A DNA stretch of 64,000 nucleotides, taken from NCBI RefSeq assembly GCF_001724135.1, contig NZ_MEDS01000007.1:60899-124898 (forward strand), written 5' to 3'. This document shows, one piece after another, positions 53,353 to 64,000 of the stretch; position 1 is the first letter of the stretch, and each line of letters begins with the position of its first letter. The position numbers were made by a program, and so were the translations under genes. The notes under the pieces are model-generated. The model was not told where the DNA came from and did not search any database. It saw only the letters and a program-made list of their open reading frames with translations. Source of the stretch: Comamonas sp. SCN 65-56. GTDB lineage: Bacteria; Pseudomonadota; Gammaproteobacteria; Burkholderiales; Burkholderiaceae_C.

Positions 53353-54012
53353 ATGGCTCGTCATTTCGACCTTGAAGAACAGGAACAGATTGCGCAGTTC
53401 AAGCATTTCTGGGGCACCTGGGGCAACCTGATCACCTGGAGCGTGATTGTCATCATGGGCGCGCTGGCCGCCTGGAATGGCTATCGTTACTGGCAGGCAC
53501 GGCAAGCCCAGCAGGCGGTTGCCATGTTGGACGCAGTGCAGGTGGCGGCCCAGTCGAACGATCTGGAACGGGTGCAGCAGATTTTTGCTGACCTTTCCAA
53601 GGACTATCCGCGCACGGTGCAAGCGGGCGTGGCCGGCCTGCTGGCGGGGAAAGAATTTGCCAATGCCGGGCGCTGGAAGGAATCGCAGGCGTCGCTGCGC
53701 TGGGTTATCGACAACTCCAGCGAGGCTGGCTACAGCGCCTTGGCGCGCCTGCGCCTGGCTGGCGTGCTGATCCAGGAAAAATCCTACGACGATGCGTTGG
53801 CGCAGCTGTCGGTATCGTTCCCGCCCGAATTCGCGGCCATCGTTGCGGATCGCAAGGGCGATGTGCTGGATCTGCAGGGCAAGAAGCAGGATGCCATTGC
53901 AGAGTACCGCCGCGCCTACGATGGGCTCAACGAGCAGCTGGCCTATCGCCAGGTGGTGCAAGCCAAGCTTGATGCGCTGGGTGCGGGTGTGCCGGCGAAG
54001 GAGGGTGCATGA
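53353..54012 (+). CDS. yfgM: YfgM-like TPR protein (ancillary SecYEG translocon factor)
   Basis: A 219-aa protein of the YfgM/UPF0070 family. It has a short cytoplasmic N-terminus (ARHFDLEEQEQIAQFKHFW), one transmembrane segment (about 27-47, ending WNGYRYWQ) and a periplasmic TPR domain. E. coli YfgM associates with PpiD and SecYEG and helps periplasmic chaperones. It lies between hisS and bamB, the standard order, and its stop overlaps the bamB start (ATGA). Confidence 0.93.
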   Translation: MARHFDLEEQEQIAQFKHFWGTWGNLITWSVIVIMGALAAWNGYRYWQARQAQQAVAMLDAVQVAAQSNDLERVQQIFADLSKDYPRTVQAGVAGLLAGKEFANAGRWKESQASLRWVIDNSSEAGYSALARLRLAGVLIQEKSYDDALAQLSVSFPPEFAAIVADRKGDVLDLQGKKQDAIAEYRRAYDGLNEQLAYRQVVQAKLDALGAGVPAKEGA

Positions 54013-55139
54013 GCGCGGTGCGCCGCCTGACCAGTGCGCTGGCCGCTGCCGTGATGCTGGCGTTGGCGTTGGCGGGCTGCGGCTCTTCCAAACCCAAGCC
54101 GGCGGATCTGGGGCCGCCCGTGGCGCTGCTTCCGGTACACCAGGCGTGGCACGTCTCGATCGGCTCCGTGGCGGGAATGGTGTTGGTGCCAGCCGTTCAT
54201 GGGGATACCGTGGTTCTCGCGTCCGAGGGTGGGACGGTGACGGGGCTGGACGCCCGTACCGGCAGCAGCCTGTGGCGCGTTCAGCTCAATGCCAGGCTTG
54301 CAGCGGGGGTGGGCACCGATGGGCGCCGCACGGCCGTGGTGTCCAAGGAGCGGCAGCTTATCGTCATCGAAAACGGTGTGGAGAAATGGCAGAAGCAGCT
54401 TCCTGCCCAGGCGTTCACGGCGCCTCTGGTTGCCGGCGGTCGGGTCTTCGTCGTGACGGGGGATCGCTCCGTCATGGCCTTTGATGGCGAGACCGGCTAC
54501 CGACTCTGGAACCAGCAACGCCAGGGCGAGGCCTTGGTGCTGCAGGCAAGTGGCTTGCTGACGGCCGTGGGCGATACCTTGGTAGCGGGTCTTTCGGGGC
54601 GCATGGTCGGGTTTGACCCTGATACTGGTGCCATACGCTGGGAGGCGCCTCTGGCTGCGCCGCGCGGCTCCAACGATGTGGAGCGCCTGGTCGAGCTCCT
54701 CGGCGGTGTAAGCCGCGAGGGCAATGTGGTGTGTGCGCGCGCCTTCCAGGCCGCGGTCGGATGTGTTGATGCTTCGCGCGGAGCTTTGCTCTGGACGCGG
54801 CCGGCGCATGGCGCGCAGGGGATTGATGGTGATGCCGAGGCGCTCTACGGCAGCGAGAGCAATGGCACGGTCCAAGCGTGGAAACGCACCGATGGTGCAC
54901 CCTTGTGGACGCACGAACAGTTGCGCTATCGCTCGCTCACCGCACCGCTGGTGCTGGGGCGCTCGGTCGTCATCGGTGACGAAACGGGGCAGGTGCATCT
55001 GCTGTCACGTGAAGATGGTTCGCCACTCAATCGATTGAGCACCGACAGCTCCGGCGTTGCGGCAACGCCCGTGACGGCGGGAAAGACACTGGTCGTCGTC
55101 ACGCGTCAGGGCGGCGTCTACGGTTTTCGCCCTGACTGA
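54009..55139 (+). CDS. bamB: Outer membrane protein assembly factor BamB
   Basis: Beta-propeller lipoprotein of the BAM complex that inserts beta-barrel proteins. The 376-aa product has a lipobox LALAGC (Cys24) and an eight-bladed PQQ-like propeller with recurring blade ends such as [37 protein letters not shown] and [11 protein letters not shown]. It overlaps yfgM by 4 bases; der follows 14 bases later. Confidence 0.96.
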   Translation: MSAVRRLTSALAAAVMLALALAGCGSSKPKPADLGPPVALLPVHQAWHVSIGSVAGMVLVPAVHGDTVVLASEGGTVTGLDARTGSSLWRVQLNARLAAGVGTDGRRTAVVSKERQLIVIENGVEKWQKQLPAQAFTAPLVAGGRVFVVTGDRSVMAFDGETGYRLWNQQRQGEALVLQASGLLTAVGDTLVAGLSGRMVGFDPDTGAIRWEAPLAAPRGSNDVERLVELLGGVSREGNVVCARAFQAAVGCVDASRGALLWTRPAHGAQGIDGDAEALYGSESNGTVQAWKRTDGAPLWTHEQLRYRSLTAPLVLGRSVVIGDETGQVHLLSREDGSPLNRLSTDSSGVAATPVTAGKTLVVVTRQGGVYGFRPD

Positions 55140-55153
55140 CTCGGGGATGCCTT

Positions 55154-56497
55154 GTGAAACCAGTGATCGCCCTCGTGGGGCGAACCAATGTCGGCAAGTC
55201 CACGCTGTTCAATCGGCTGACCCGCTCGCGTGACGCCATCGTCGCGGATGCTGCGGGTCTGACTCGCGACCGCCATTACGGCAACGGCAGGCAGGGCCCG
55301 CACGAGTACATCGTTGTGGATACCGGCGGCTTCGAGCCCGATGCAGGCACCGGCATCTATCAGGAAATGGCCAAACAAACGCGCCAGGCAATCGCCGAGG
55401 CCGATGTGGTGGTGTTTGTCGTGGATGTGCGCGGCGGCCTCTCGGCGCAAGACCATGACATCGCGCGCTACCTCAGGCGCTTGGGCAAGCCTTGCATCGT
55501 CGCTGGCAACAAGGCCGAGGGCATGCAGGACAGCGCTCTGCTGGGTGAGTTCTATGAGCTCGGTCTGGGCCATGTGCATCCGGTATCTGCCGCGCACGGA
55601 CAGGGCATTCGCAGTTTGGTGGACCTTGCCCTGGAGCCGCTGAGCCTGGGGGAGGATGCCGACGATGGCGAAGCGCCGCAAAGCGATGCCATCCGTCTGG
55701 CGGTGGCGGGCCGACCCAACGTCGGCAAGTCAACGCTCATCAATGCCTGGCTCGGCGAAGAGCGCTTGGTGGCATTTGACATGCCGGGCACGACGCGCGA
55801 TGCCATCACGGTACCGTTCGAGCAGCGAGGGCAAAAATTCGAATTGATAGATACCGCCGGACTGCGCAAGCGCGGCAAGGTGTTTGAAACCATAGAAAAA
55901 TTTTCCGTCATCAAGACCTTGCGTGCGATCGAATCGGCGCATGTGGTGCTGCTCCTGCTTGATGCGACCCAGGGGGTGACGGATCAGGACGCGCACATTG
56001 CCGGCTACATTCTTGAGAGCGGTCGGGCAGTGGTAATTGCGGTCAACAAATGGGATGCCGTCGACGAGTACCAGCGCCAGCAGGTGCAGCGCTCGATCGA
56101 AAACCGGTTGGCATTTCTCAAGTTCGCCGCAATGCATTTCATCTCTGCATCCAGGCGTCAAGGTATCGGCGCGCTATGGGGGTCGATCCGTCAGGCCCAT
56201 TTGGCCGCCAATCGCAAGATGCCCACGCCGGTACTGACCCGGGTGCTACTGGAATCGGTGCAATTCCAGACGCCCAAACGCTCGGGTTCCTCGCGCCCCA
56301 AGCCGCGCTATGCTCACCAGGGTGGGATGAACCCGCCAGTCATCGTGATCCACGGCAATGCATTGGAGCAGCTGACGGATGGGTACAAACGCTTTCTCGA
56401 GGGGCGCTTTCGCAAGGAATTCGACCTCGTGGGCACGCCCCTGCGGCTGGAGCTAAGAACCTCGAAAAATCCCTATGCCGACAAAAGCGGTACTTGA
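55154..56497 (+). CDS. der: Ribosome biogenesis GTPase Der (EngA)
   Basis: Tandem GTPase needed for 50S assembly, 447 aa. Two G domains are complete: the first with GRTNVGKST (8-16) and DTGGF, the second with [23 protein letters not shown] and NKWDAV. A C-terminal KH-like domain follows, containing [20 protein letters not shown]. It starts with GTG at 55154 (GGGGAT just ahead), fixed by the conserved [11 protein letters not shown] start. The 88-base gap to hfq holds a GGGGCG/CGCCCC dyad (56530-56556) near the likely hfq promoter. Confidence 0.96.
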   Translation: MKPVIALVGRTNVGKSTLFNRLTRSRDAIVADAAGLTRDRHYGNGRQGPHEYIVVDTGGFEPDAGTGIYQEMAKQTRQAIAEADVVVFVVDVRGGLSAQDHDIARYLRRLGKPCIVAGNKAEGMQDSALLGEFYELGLGHVHPVSAAHGQGIRSLVDLALEPLSLGEDADDGEAPQSDAIRLAVAGRPNVGKSTLINAWLGEERLVAFDMPGTTRDAITVPFEQRGQKFELIDTAGLRKRGKVFETIEKFSVIKTLRAIESAHVVLLLLDATQGVTDQDAHIAGYILESGRAVVIAVNKWDAVDEYQRQQVQRSIENRLAFLKFAAMHFISASRRQGIGALWGSIRQAHLAANRKMPTPVLTRVLLESVQFQTPKRSGSSRPKPRYAHQGGMNPPVIVIHGNALEQLTDGYKRFLEGRFRKEFDLVGTPLRLELRTSKNPYADKSGT

Positions 56498-56585
56498 AAA
56501 CCTGATTTCTCATCTCAAATACAGGTGACGGGGCGGCTGTGGTAAGGTGACGCCCCACAACAACAGTTTGAACACGGAGCATATC

Positions 56586-56834
56586 GTGAGCAACAAAGGC
56601 CAACTTCTCCAAGACCCGTTTCTGAACGCGCTGCGCCGCGAGCATGTACCGGTGTCCATTTATCTTGTGAACGGCATCAAGCTGCAGGGCCAGATCGAAT
56701 CTTTTGATCAGTATGTCGTGCTGCTGCGCAATACCGTGACCCAAATGGTCTACAAGCACGCCATCTCGACCATCGTGCCGGGGCGCGCCGTCAATTTTGC
56801 CGCCGCTGAATCTGCCGATGGAGGCGATCAATAA
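56586..56834 (+). CDS. hfq: RNA chaperone Hfq
   Basis: Hexameric Sm-like RNA chaperone of 82 aa that pairs small RNAs with mRNAs. The Sm1 motif [20 protein letters not shown] and Sm2 motif [10 protein letters not shown] are intact; the proximal-face residues [11 protein letters not shown] are present. It starts with GTG at 56586 because the family begins [11 protein letters not shown] and GGAG lies 7 bases upstream; a longer in-frame version starting at 56547 lacks support. The C-terminal tail is short (about 14 residues after the Sm core) compared with E. coli (102 aa). hflX follows after 52 bases. Confidence 0.97.
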   Translation: MSNKGQLLQDPFLNALRREHVPVSIYLVNGIKLQGQIESFDQYVVLLRNTVTQMVYKHAISTIVPGRAVNFAAAESADGGDQ

Positions 56835-56886
56835 ACGCCGCGGTGCAGCTTGACGCTGCATTGCCGGCGCGTGCGGGCGTGCAGCG

Positions 56887-58068
56887 ATGAATTCGGCGAT
56901 TTCTTCAGTTCAGGACGCTGCGCCAGTACTGCTGGCGGGAGTGGATTTCGGCGCGGGCGGGTTTGATGGCGAACTCGAAGAACTTGCGTTGCTGGCGCGC
57001 AGTGCCGGGCTGGCGCCTGTAGCTCAACTGACGTGCAGGCGCAAGGCGCCGGATGCAGCACTTTTTGTCGGTAGCGGCAAGGCGGAAGAAATTGGTGCTC
57101 TGGCGAAGGACAGCGGAGCGCTGGAGATCATTTTCGATCAGACGTTGAGCCCTGCGCAGCAGCGCAACCTGGAGCGGGCACTGGGTCTGCCGGTGTATGA
57201 CCGGACCATGCTCATTCTGGAGATTTTTGCGCAGCGTGCACGCAGTTACGAAGGCAAGCTCCAGGTGGAGTTGGCGCGCCTGCAGTACCTGAGCACCCGT
57301 CTTGTGCGCCGCTGGACGCACCTGGAGCGCCAACGCGGCGGCATTGGTGCACGTGGTGGCCCGGGCGAGCGGCAGATCGAACTGGACAGGCGCATGATTG
57401 GTGACACCATCAAGCGCACCCGGGATCGGCTTGTCAAGGTGCAGCGTCAGCGGGCGACCCAGCGGCGCCAGCGCCAGCGACGCGATACGTTTTGTGTCTC
57501 CCTGGTGGGCTACACCAATGCGGGCAAATCAACCCTGTTCAATGCCTTGGTGAAGGCGCAGGCCTATGCGGCTGACCAATTGTTTGCCACGCTGGACACC
57601 GCCACGCGACGTTTGTATCTGGGTGAACAAGCGGGCGCCATTTCGCTGTCCGATACCGTCGGCTTCATTCGCGATCTGCCGCATGGCCTGATCAGCGCGT
57701 TCAAGGCCACTTTGCAAGAGGCAGCGGAAGCGCATCTGCTGCTGCATGTGGTTGACACGGCAAATCCTGGTCATTCAGAGCAGATGGCTCAGGTCCAGCA
57801 GGTACTGGAAGAGATTGGTGCGGCAGATGTGTCGCAAGTGCTGGTTTTCAACAAGGTCGATGCGCTCGCCGATCAGGAGCGTCCGGTCGTGTGGCAGGAC
57901 GCGTATGCATTGCAGGGGCGCACATTGGATCGTGTGTTTGTCAGTGCCCGGACGGGTGAAGGCCTTGCTGCATTGCGGGAGTTGCTATCGCAAAAGGCAA
58001 CCCGGCACGCCGTGGAGCTTGAAGGTTGCATGGACACTGAACAACCGGACGATAGCAGCATCCATTGA
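56887..58068 (+). CDS. hflX: GTPase HflX (ribosome-splitting factor)
   Basis: A 393-aa GTPase of the Obg-like superfamily. The N-terminal HflX subdomain has RKAPDAALFVGSGKAEEIG; the middle linker has RLQYLSTRLVRRWTHLERQ and GGIGARGGPGERQIELDRR. The G domain has GYTNAGKST, DTVGFIRDLPHGLISAFKAT and NKVDAL. HflX splits stalled ribosomes under heat stress. It sits in the hfq-hflX-hflK-hflC order. Start ATG at 56887, 52 bases after the hfq stop. Confidence 0.95.
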   Translation: MNSAISSVQDAAPVLLAGVDFGAGGFDGELEELALLARSAGLAPVAQLTCRRKAPDAALFVGSGKAEEIGALAKDSGALEIIFDQTLSPAQQRNLERALGLPVYDRTMLILEIFAQRARSYEGKLQVELARLQYLSTRLVRRWTHLERQRGGIGARGGPGERQIELDRRMIGDTIKRTRDRLVKVQRQRATQRRQRQRRDTFCVSLVGYTNAGKSTLFNALVKAQAYAADQLFATLDTATRRLYLGEQAGAISLSDTVGFIRDLPHGLISAFKATLQEAAEAHLLLHVVDTANPGHSEQMAQVQQVLEEIGAADVSQVLVFNKVDALADQERPVVWQDAYALQGRTLDRVFVSARTGEGLAALRELLSQKATRHAVELEGCMDTEQPDDSSIH

Positions 58069-58149
58069 CACGACAATATCAACCACCATTGAGCCGAGAA
58101 CGCACGCATGTATCTCCATGAAAGGGTCATCCGAAGGGTGTTCGGATGG

Positions 58150-59463
58150 ATGTACAACCTGAACGACCCACGTTGGGGCCGTGGCGAAGACAAGGGACAG
58201 GACGAGCCGCGCCCGGATTCTGAACGTCCCCCGAATGAGACGCCGCCTGAAAGGCCCGCACGCAGTCCGCAGTCGGGTGGTTCGGCGCCGCCGGACTTGG
58301 ACGAGCTGTGGCGCGATCTGCAACGCAAGCTCAATGGCTTGTTTGGCAGCGGCGGACGAGGTGGCCGCCGGGGCTTTCCCTCGCCTCCGGGTGGCGGAGG
58401 GTTTCAGCCGGACATGCGCAATGCCGGCAAGGGATTGTGGATCATCGCTGCGATTGCCGTACTGGTCTGGCTCTCCACGGGGTTTTTCATCGTGCAGGAA
58501 GGTCAGCAGGCGGTGATTACCCAGTTCGGCAAGTACAAGAGTACGGTAGGCGCCGGCTTCAATTGGCGTCTGCCCTATCCCATCGAGCGCCATGAACTGG
58601 TTTTCGTTACCCAGATTCGCTCGGTGGATATTGGTCGTGATTCGATCATCAAGGCAACTGGTTTGCGTGAATCTGCCATGCTGACCGAAGATGAAAACAT
58701 CGTCGAAATCAAATTCGCCGTCCAGTATCGGCTCAACGATGCGCGCGCCTGGCTGTTTGAAAGTCGCAACCCGGCCGATGCCGTGGTGCAGGCCGCGGAA
58801 AGCGCGGTGCGCGAGGTGGTCGGCAGGATGAAGATGGATTCGGCCCTCGCCGACGAGCGCGATCAGATTGCGCCTCGCGTGCGCACTTTGATGCAGACCA
58901 TTCTTGATCGTTACAAGGTTGGCGTGGAAGTCGTAGGTATCAATCTGCAGCAGGGAGGCGTGCGCCCGCCGGAGCAGGTGCAGGCGGCGTTTGACGATGT
59001 GCTGAAAGCGGGGCAGGAGCGTGAACGCACCAAAAATGAAGCACAAGCCTATGCCAATGACGTCGTGCCGCGCGCTTCCGGAGCGGCTTCGCGTCTGCAG
59101 GAGGAAGCGGCTGGTTACAAGGCGCGCATCGTTGCGCAGGCCCAGGGTGACGGACAACGCTTTGATTCGGTTGTCAGCGAGTACCAGAAGGCGCCGCAGG
59201 TCACCCGCGATCGGATGTACCTGGAGACCATGCAGCAAGTGCTGGGCAATGTGACCAAGGTATTGGTCGAGTCGCGCCAGGGCTCCAATCTGTTGTATTT
59301 GCCGCTGGACAAGCTGATCAACGGCAATTTCACGCCTGCTGCAGCGTCCGCGGGCACAGCGCCGGCAGCGCATGCCCCGTCGGTGCCGGCATCCACTACT
59401 GCGCCATCCGTAGTGGGCGACGCACGGTCTCGGGATACGGCTCGCTCGCGTGAGCGCGAGTGA
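58150..59463 (+). CDS. hflK: FtsH protease modulator HflK (SPFH family)
   Basis: A 437-aa membrane protein that forms a large complex with HflC around FtsH. The start at 58150 gives the family N-terminus MYNLNDPRWGRGED and has AAGGG upstream; an ATG at 58108 would add 14 residues. It has a Gly/Pro/Arg-rich cytoplasmic N-terminus, one transmembrane segment (LWIIAAIAVLVWLSTGFFIV) and a periplasmic SPFH domain with coiled coil. The last ~45 residues are an Ala/Ser/Thr/Arg tail. Its stop overlaps the hflC GTG start. Confidence 0.95.
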   Translation: MYNLNDPRWGRGEDKGQDEPRPDSERPPNETPPERPARSPQSGGSAPPDLDELWRDLQRKLNGLFGSGGRGGRRGFPSPPGGGGFQPDMRNAGKGLWIIAAIAVLVWLSTGFFIVQEGQQAVITQFGKYKSTVGAGFNWRLPYPIERHELVFVTQIRSVDIGRDSIIKATGLRESAMLTEDENIVEIKFAVQYRLNDARAWLFESRNPADAVVQAAESAVREVVGRMKMDSALADERDQIAPRVRTLMQTILDRYKVGVEVVGINLQQGGVRPPEQVQAAFDDVLKAGQERERTKNEAQAYANDVVPRASGAASRLQEEAAGYKARIVAQAQGDGQRFDSVVSEYQKAPQVTRDRMYLETMQQVLGNVTKVLVESRQGSNLLYLPLDKLINGNFTPAAASAGTAPAAHAPSVPASTTAPSVVGDARSRDTARSRERE

Positions 59464-60359
59464 ATCGCATTGGATTTTTTGTTTCCACTCTGCTCCTGGT
59501 GCTGGTACTGGCGAGCTCGACTCTGTTTGTCGTCGACCAGCGGCAATTTGGTGTGGTCTACGCGTTGGGGCAGATCAAGGACGTTATCACTGAGCCAGGC
59601 CTGTATTTCAAGCTGCCGCCACCGCTGCAGAATGTGCGTTATATCGACAAGCGCCTGCTTACCCTCGATGGGTCGGAAACCGAATCGATGTTGACCGCGG
59701 AAAAGCAGCGGGTGGTGATCGACTGGTATGTCCGCTGGCGCATCACTGACCCTTCGGAGTACATCCGCAATGTCGGGTTGGACGAGGGTGCGGGGGCTTT
59801 GCAACTCAATCGCGTGGTGCGCAATGCTTTCCAGGAAGAAGTGAACCGCCGAACCGTGCGGGAACTGCTGTCGGACAAGCGTGATGCACTGATGGCCGAC
59901 GTCAAGCGCGAAGTGTTGGAAGCGGTTCGCGGTGGCAAGCCCTGGGGCATGGATGTGGTGGACGTGCGGATTACGCGCGTCGACTATGTGGACTCCATCA
60001 CTGAATCCGTCTATCGACGTATGGAGGCTGAGCGCAAGCGCGTGGCCAACGAATTGCGCTCAACCGGTGTCGCAGAAGGCGAAAAAATTCGCGCCGAAGC
60101 CGACCGGCAGCGCGAGGTGATTCTGGCCAATGCCTACCGTGATGCGCAGAAGGTCAAGGGCGAGGGTGATGCCCAGGCGACGCGAATCTATGCCGATGCG
60201 TTTGGCCGTGACCCGCAGTTTGCGCAGTTCTACCGCAGCCTGGAGGCTTACCGCGACAGTTTCAAGGGCAAGGGTGATTTCATGCTGCTGGATCCCGCAG
60301 GTACCGAATTTTTCAAGGCATGGCGTGCACCCACGCCCGCTGCGGCGCCGCGTAACTGA
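59460..60359 (+). CDS. hflC: FtsH protease modulator HflC (SPFH family)
   Basis: A 299-aa partner of HflK. It has an N-terminal signal anchor (GFFVSTLLLVLVLASSTLFV), then the SPFH domain (VVDQRQFGVVYALGQIKDVI; DWYVRWRITDPSEYIRNVG) and a coiled coil rich in Arg/Glu (RKRVANELRSTGVAEGEKIR). The GTG at 59460 overlaps the hflK stop by 4 bases, ensuring equal synthesis. DUF2065 follows 1 base after the stop. Confidence 0.95.
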   Translation: MNRIGFFVSTLLLVLVLASSTLFVVDQRQFGVVYALGQIKDVITEPGLYFKLPPPLQNVRYIDKRLLTLDGSETESMLTAEKQRVVIDWYVRWRITDPSEYIRNVGLDEGAGALQLNRVVRNAFQEEVNRRTVRELLSDKRDALMADVKREVLEAVRGGKPWGMDVVDVRITRVDYVDSITESVYRRMEAERKRVANELRSTGVAEGEKIRAEADRQREVILANAYRDAQKVKGEGDAQATRIYADAFGRDPQFAQFYRSLEAYRDSFKGKGDFMLLDPAGTEFFKAWRAPTPAAAPRN

Positions 60360-60360
60360 G

Positions 60361-60546
60361 ATGCCAGACGCTCTCTGGGCGGCGCTGGCCTTGGTGCTAG
60401 TGCTCGAAGGCCTGCTTCCGTTCGCCGCGCCAGGAGTTTGGCGCCGTGCCTTTGCCCAGATGATCCAGATGCGCGATGGCCAGATCCGCTTCTGTGGTCT
60501 GGTGTGTATCTGCTTGGGCGGGCTGTTGCTGTTGTGGCTGGACTGA
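60361..60546 (+). CDS. Small membrane protein, DUF2065 (YjeT-like)
   Basis: A 61-aa protein with two hydrophobic helices (residues about 3-22 and 44-60) around a short basic loop ([19 protein letters not shown]). This is the DUF2065/YjeT pattern, a small inner-membrane protein of unknown function commonly placed between hflC and purA or hisZ. It begins with an ATG one base after the hflC stop, so it is coupled to it. Confidence 0.9.
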   Translation: MPDALWAALALVLVLEGLLPFAAPGVWRRAFAQMIQMRDGQIRFCGLVCICLGGLLLLWLD

Positions 60547-60607
60547 ACCCTCGAGCCTGCTCTGCACGCTCGGTAGAATCGCTTTTTTAACAAGCTCGGT
60601 GTTTCGC

Positions 60608-61756
60608 ATGTCCGCCTGGGTACTCCCGGATTACATCGCTGATGTCCTGCCATCCGAGGCCAGGCGCATTGAAGAGCTGCGCCGCGGCCTGCTGGATGCT
60701 GCTCGAAGCTACGGCTATGAACTGGTGATTCCACCCGTGTTCGAACACCTTGATTCACTGTTGACAGGCGCGGGTGAGGCCCTTGATCTGCAGACTTTCA
60801 AGTTCGTGGATCAGCTTTCCGGCAGGTCCTTGGGGCTGAGGGCGGACATGACGCAGCAGGTTGCCCGCATTGATGCCCACTTGCTCAATCGTCCCGGAAT
60901 TACTCGCCTGTGCTATTGCGGACCAGTCATGCGCACCAGGCCTGACCGGCCGCACGCCACCAGGGAGCCATTGCAGTTTGGTGCGGAGATTTATGGCCAT
61001 CCGGGCATAGAGGCTGAGATCGAGTCCGTGTTGCTGGCGCTGGAATGTCTGCGCGGGGCCGATGTGCATGAGCTGAGCATTGACTTGGCGGATGTCCGGA
61101 TCGTCAGAAGTTTGCTGGCAGGGGTGCCGGTTGGCGCGCAGGTCTTGGGGCAAGTGCATGCGGCACTGGCTGCCAAGGATGCGAGTGAGTTGGCACGTTT
61201 GACCAGAGATTTTCCGAAGGCATCGCGCGAGGGCTTGTCGGCGCTGCTGCAGTTGTATGGAGATAGGGATGTTCTGGATGAGGCTGAAAAAGCACTCCAC
61301 GGCATTCCAGGGGTTGGTTCTGCGCTACAAAATCTGCGTAATGTGGCGGCTGTGGTCCGGCGCGCACGCGTGACCTTCGATTTGGCCGATCTTCGTGGTT
61401 ATTCTTACTACAGCGGCATTCGTTTTGCCATATATGCCACAGGCGTTTCAGATGCTTTGGCCCGTGGCGGGCGCTATGACGAAGTGGGTGCGGTGTTTGG
61501 ACGCAATCGCCCTGCCGTCGGATTCAGTCTGGATGTCAAGCAACTGGTCGGTGCCATCCCGGCGCCACCACTGCGTGCCGCGATACGCGCACCGTGGCCG
61601 GTGGATGAAGCAGCTTCAGGCGCAGTGGCTTCTTTGCGCAAGCAAGGTGAAACGGTGGTGTGCGCATTGCCCGATAGTCCCAGCCAGATAGATGAGTTCG
61701 ATTGCGATCGGGAGTTGGTGAACGTGGGCGGGCAGTGGGTCGTTCAGGCCCTGTAA
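60608..61756 (+). CDS. hisZ: ATP phosphoribosyltransferase regulatory subunit HisZ
   Basis: A 382-aa class-II-synthetase-like protein that acts as the regulatory subunit of short-form HisG in histidine synthesis. It starts [20 protein letters not shown] and has motif-2-like [19 protein letters not shown] and [10 protein letters not shown]; the histidine-specific [13 protein letters not shown] and [19 protein letters not shown] motifs appear later. It lacks the anticodon-binding domain of HisS. The ATG at 60608 follows a likely TAGAAT -10 box in the 61-base gap. HisG is not in the window. Confidence 0.93.
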   Translation: MSAWVLPDYIADVLPSEARRIEELRRGLLDAARSYGYELVIPPVFEHLDSLLTGAGEALDLQTFKFVDQLSGRSLGLRADMTQQVARIDAHLLNRPGITRLCYCGPVMRTRPDRPHATREPLQFGAEIYGHPGIEAEIESVLLALECLRGADVHELSIDLADVRIVRSLLAGVPVGAQVLGQVHAALAAKDASELARLTRDFPKASREGLSALLQLYGDRDVLDEAEKALHGIPGVGSALQNLRNVAAVVRRARVTFDLADLRGYSYYSGIRFAIYATGVSDALARGGRYDEVGAVFGRNRPAVGFSLDVKQLVGAIPAPPLRAAIRAPWPVDEAASGAVASLRKQGETVVCALPDSPSQIDEFDCDRELVNVGGQWVVQAL

Positions 61757-63163
<1,407 letters not shown>

Positions 63164-63224
63164 CATCCAATCGGCGCGTGCACTGTTCCTTGTTCCTTTC
63201 ATCAATCAACGCCTGGACCCAACG

Positions 63225-63749
63225 ATGCTGACAGAAGACGGCAAGCACTTGTACGTAAGCTATGACGAGTACCACGCCCTGATCGAAAAACTTGCACTCA
63301 AGGTGCATCACTCGGATTGGCAGTTCGACACCATCCTTTGTCTGGCGCGCGGCGGCATGCGGCCGGGCGACATCCTGAGCCGTATTTTCGACAAGCCGCT
63401 GGCGATCATGTCCACGAGCTCTTATCGCGCTGATGCCGGTACGGTGCAAGGGCATCTGGATATTGCACGCTACATCACGACCCCCAACGGTGAAATTGCA
63501 GGGCGTGTGCTGTTGGTGGACGATTTGGCCGATACGGGCCACACGCTCAATGCGGTTGTGTCTCTGCTCAAGGCAAGGTACGCCCCCATCACCGAATTGC
63601 GTTCGGCAACCTTGTGGGTGAAGGGGGTGTCTACCTTCGTGCCAGATTACTATGTTGACTTCCTGCCGACGGACCCGTGGATCCATCAGCCCTTCGAGAC
63701 CTATGACGCACTGTCGCCAGACAAGCTTCTGGAGCGCTGGAAGGTGTGA
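63225..63749 (+). CDS. Phosphoribosyltransferase family protein
   Basis: A 174-aa type I phosphoribosyltransferase-fold protein. It has the PRPP-binding motif RVLLVDDLADTGHTL and the hood-like ARGGMRPGDILSR; the C-terminal aromatic FLPTDPWIHQPFE is typical of purine PRTase-like proteins. Xanthine/guanine/hypoxanthine phosphoribosyltransferase is the closest functional guess, supported by the neighbouring purA; the base is not certain. The ATG at 63225 gives the normal family length. An rRNA-type promoter follows. Confidence 0.88.
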   Translation: MLTEDGKHLYVSYDEYHALIEKLALKVHHSDWQFDTILCLARGGMRPGDILSRIFDKPLAIMSTSSYRADAGTVQGHLDIARYITTPNGEIAGRVLLVDDLADTGHTLNAVVSLLKARYAPITELRSATLWVKGVSTFVPDYYVDFLPTDPWIHQPFETYDALSPDKLLERWKV

Positions 63750-63767
63750 CGTTGGCGAAGACAGACC

Positions 63768-63823
63768 GAATTTTTTGAGAAAATTTGCGGCTCTGGCAAA
63801 CGAATGAAAATTTCGTGTACAAT
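63768..63823 (+). promoter_or_regulatory. Probable rRNA operon promoter with A/T-rich UP-like element
   Basis: An AT-rich tract CGAATTTTTTGAGAAAATTT ends at 63785, upstream of a weak -35 (about 63793-63799, CTGGCA/TGGCAA) and a good -10 TACAAT (63818-63823). The following GCAAGGC is a GC-rich discriminator, the signature of stringently controlled rRNA promoters. Confidence 0.6.
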
Positions 63824-63910
63824 GCAAGGCTTCGCTGATCGCAGCGTACTTTCCTGAAGGGGTGATCTGGTGGTTTTGGCTGCCGGGCTTGGATGGGAAG
63901 GGGAAAGAGG

Positions 63911-64000
63911 GATCGTTAACAAATCACAGCCGATAAGCGTGGGCGTTTGGTGGCACTCCTGGTGAGTGCCTGCTGGGCCCGTCCTTCGGGATAGGCTCGA
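63911..64000 (+). ncRNA. rRNA operon leader with boxA antitermination site (16S gene just outside)
   Basis: GATCGTTAACAAA (63911-63923) matches the boxA core of rrn leaders (E. coli TGCTCTTTAACA), followed by CACAGCCGATAAGCGTGGGC, which resembles the conserved boxC-side sequence. A hairpin GGCACTC/GAGTGCC lies at 63952-63970. No mature 16S sequence is visible by position 64000. Confidence 0.75.

Noticed and set aside
56530..56556. GGGGCG/CGCCCC dyad upstream of hfq as a terminator of der
   Set aside because: No T-run follows and a TAAGGT -10-like box lies within the loop, so a promoter or chance dyad is equally likely.

Overview
This is a gene-dense, GC-rich (roughly 63 %, by eye) stretch of chromosome from a betaproteobacterium. 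Gene content and order (mutM-mutY, hrcA-nadK-recN, yicC-gmk-rpoZ-spoT, pilF-rodZ-ispG-hisS-yfgM-bamB-der-hfq-hflX-hflK-hflC-hisZ-purA) and protein similarity point to Burkholderiales, most likely Comamonadaceae (Comamonas/Acidovorax/Ottowia-like). I see no phage, insertion sequence, plasmid or CRISPR material, and no gene-free stretch longer than 300 bases.

Layout. 1-14.9 kb is housekeeping: a partial TPR gene, the mutM-mutY oxidised-guanine repair pair, rapZ, recN, nadK, hrcA, a CAT-anticodon tRNA, a SPOR membrane protein, an I78-type inhibitor lipoprotein, hemW-rdgB-rph, a PP2C phosphatase/Ser-Thr kinase pair, yicC, gmk and rpoZ. 15-22.3 kb holds spoT, mog, darP, a frameshifted pmbA, a tartrate/malate dehydrogenase, yqeY and rpsU. 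22.4-41.7 kb is the most accessory part: a secreted alpha/beta hydrolase, a divergent mobR-mobA pair for 3-hydroxybenzoate, a two-gene RND efflux system with a flavoprotein at its end, a tightly overlapping five-gene operon (SDR, flavin monooxygenase, bile-acid:sodium-type symporter, NAD-epimerase, EamA transporter) divergent from an IclR regulator, a glutathione transferase, a CBS protein, a diguanylate cyclase and a quinone oxidoreductase. 41.8-63.7 kb returns to core genes: surE-pcm-nlpD-rluD, scpB-rluB, ndk-rlmN-pilF-rodZ-ispG-hisS-yfgM-bamB-der, hfq-hflX-hflK-hflC-hisZ-purA and a phosphoribosyltransferase. The last 230 bases carry an rRNA-type promoter and a boxA-containing rrn leader, so a 16S rRNA gene should begin just beyond the right edge.

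How the genes work together. The core blocks cover base-excision and recombination repair, the stringent response (spoT with rpoZ and gmk), outer-membrane assembly (bamB/yfgM), cell shape and pili (rodZ/pilF), membrane protein quality control (hflK/hflC, hflX) and RNA-based regulation (hfq, rapZ). The accessory block handles aromatic and hydrophobic organic compounds (uptake, oxygenation, export).

The points most worth a second look are the internal deletion and frameshift in pmbA; a family of at least seven degenerate ~45-60 bp dispersed repeats, one inside a coding frame and one supplying a Shine-Dalgarno sequence; the uncharacterised SDR-FMO-symporter operon; the tRNA whose acceptor-stem pairs favour tRNA-Ile2 over Met; an apparently leaderless hrcA; and nlpD running straight into rluD with no rpoS between. 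I did not find a clearly new multi-gene defence or mobile system. Functions are assigned by motif recognition and memory of the families, without database searches.
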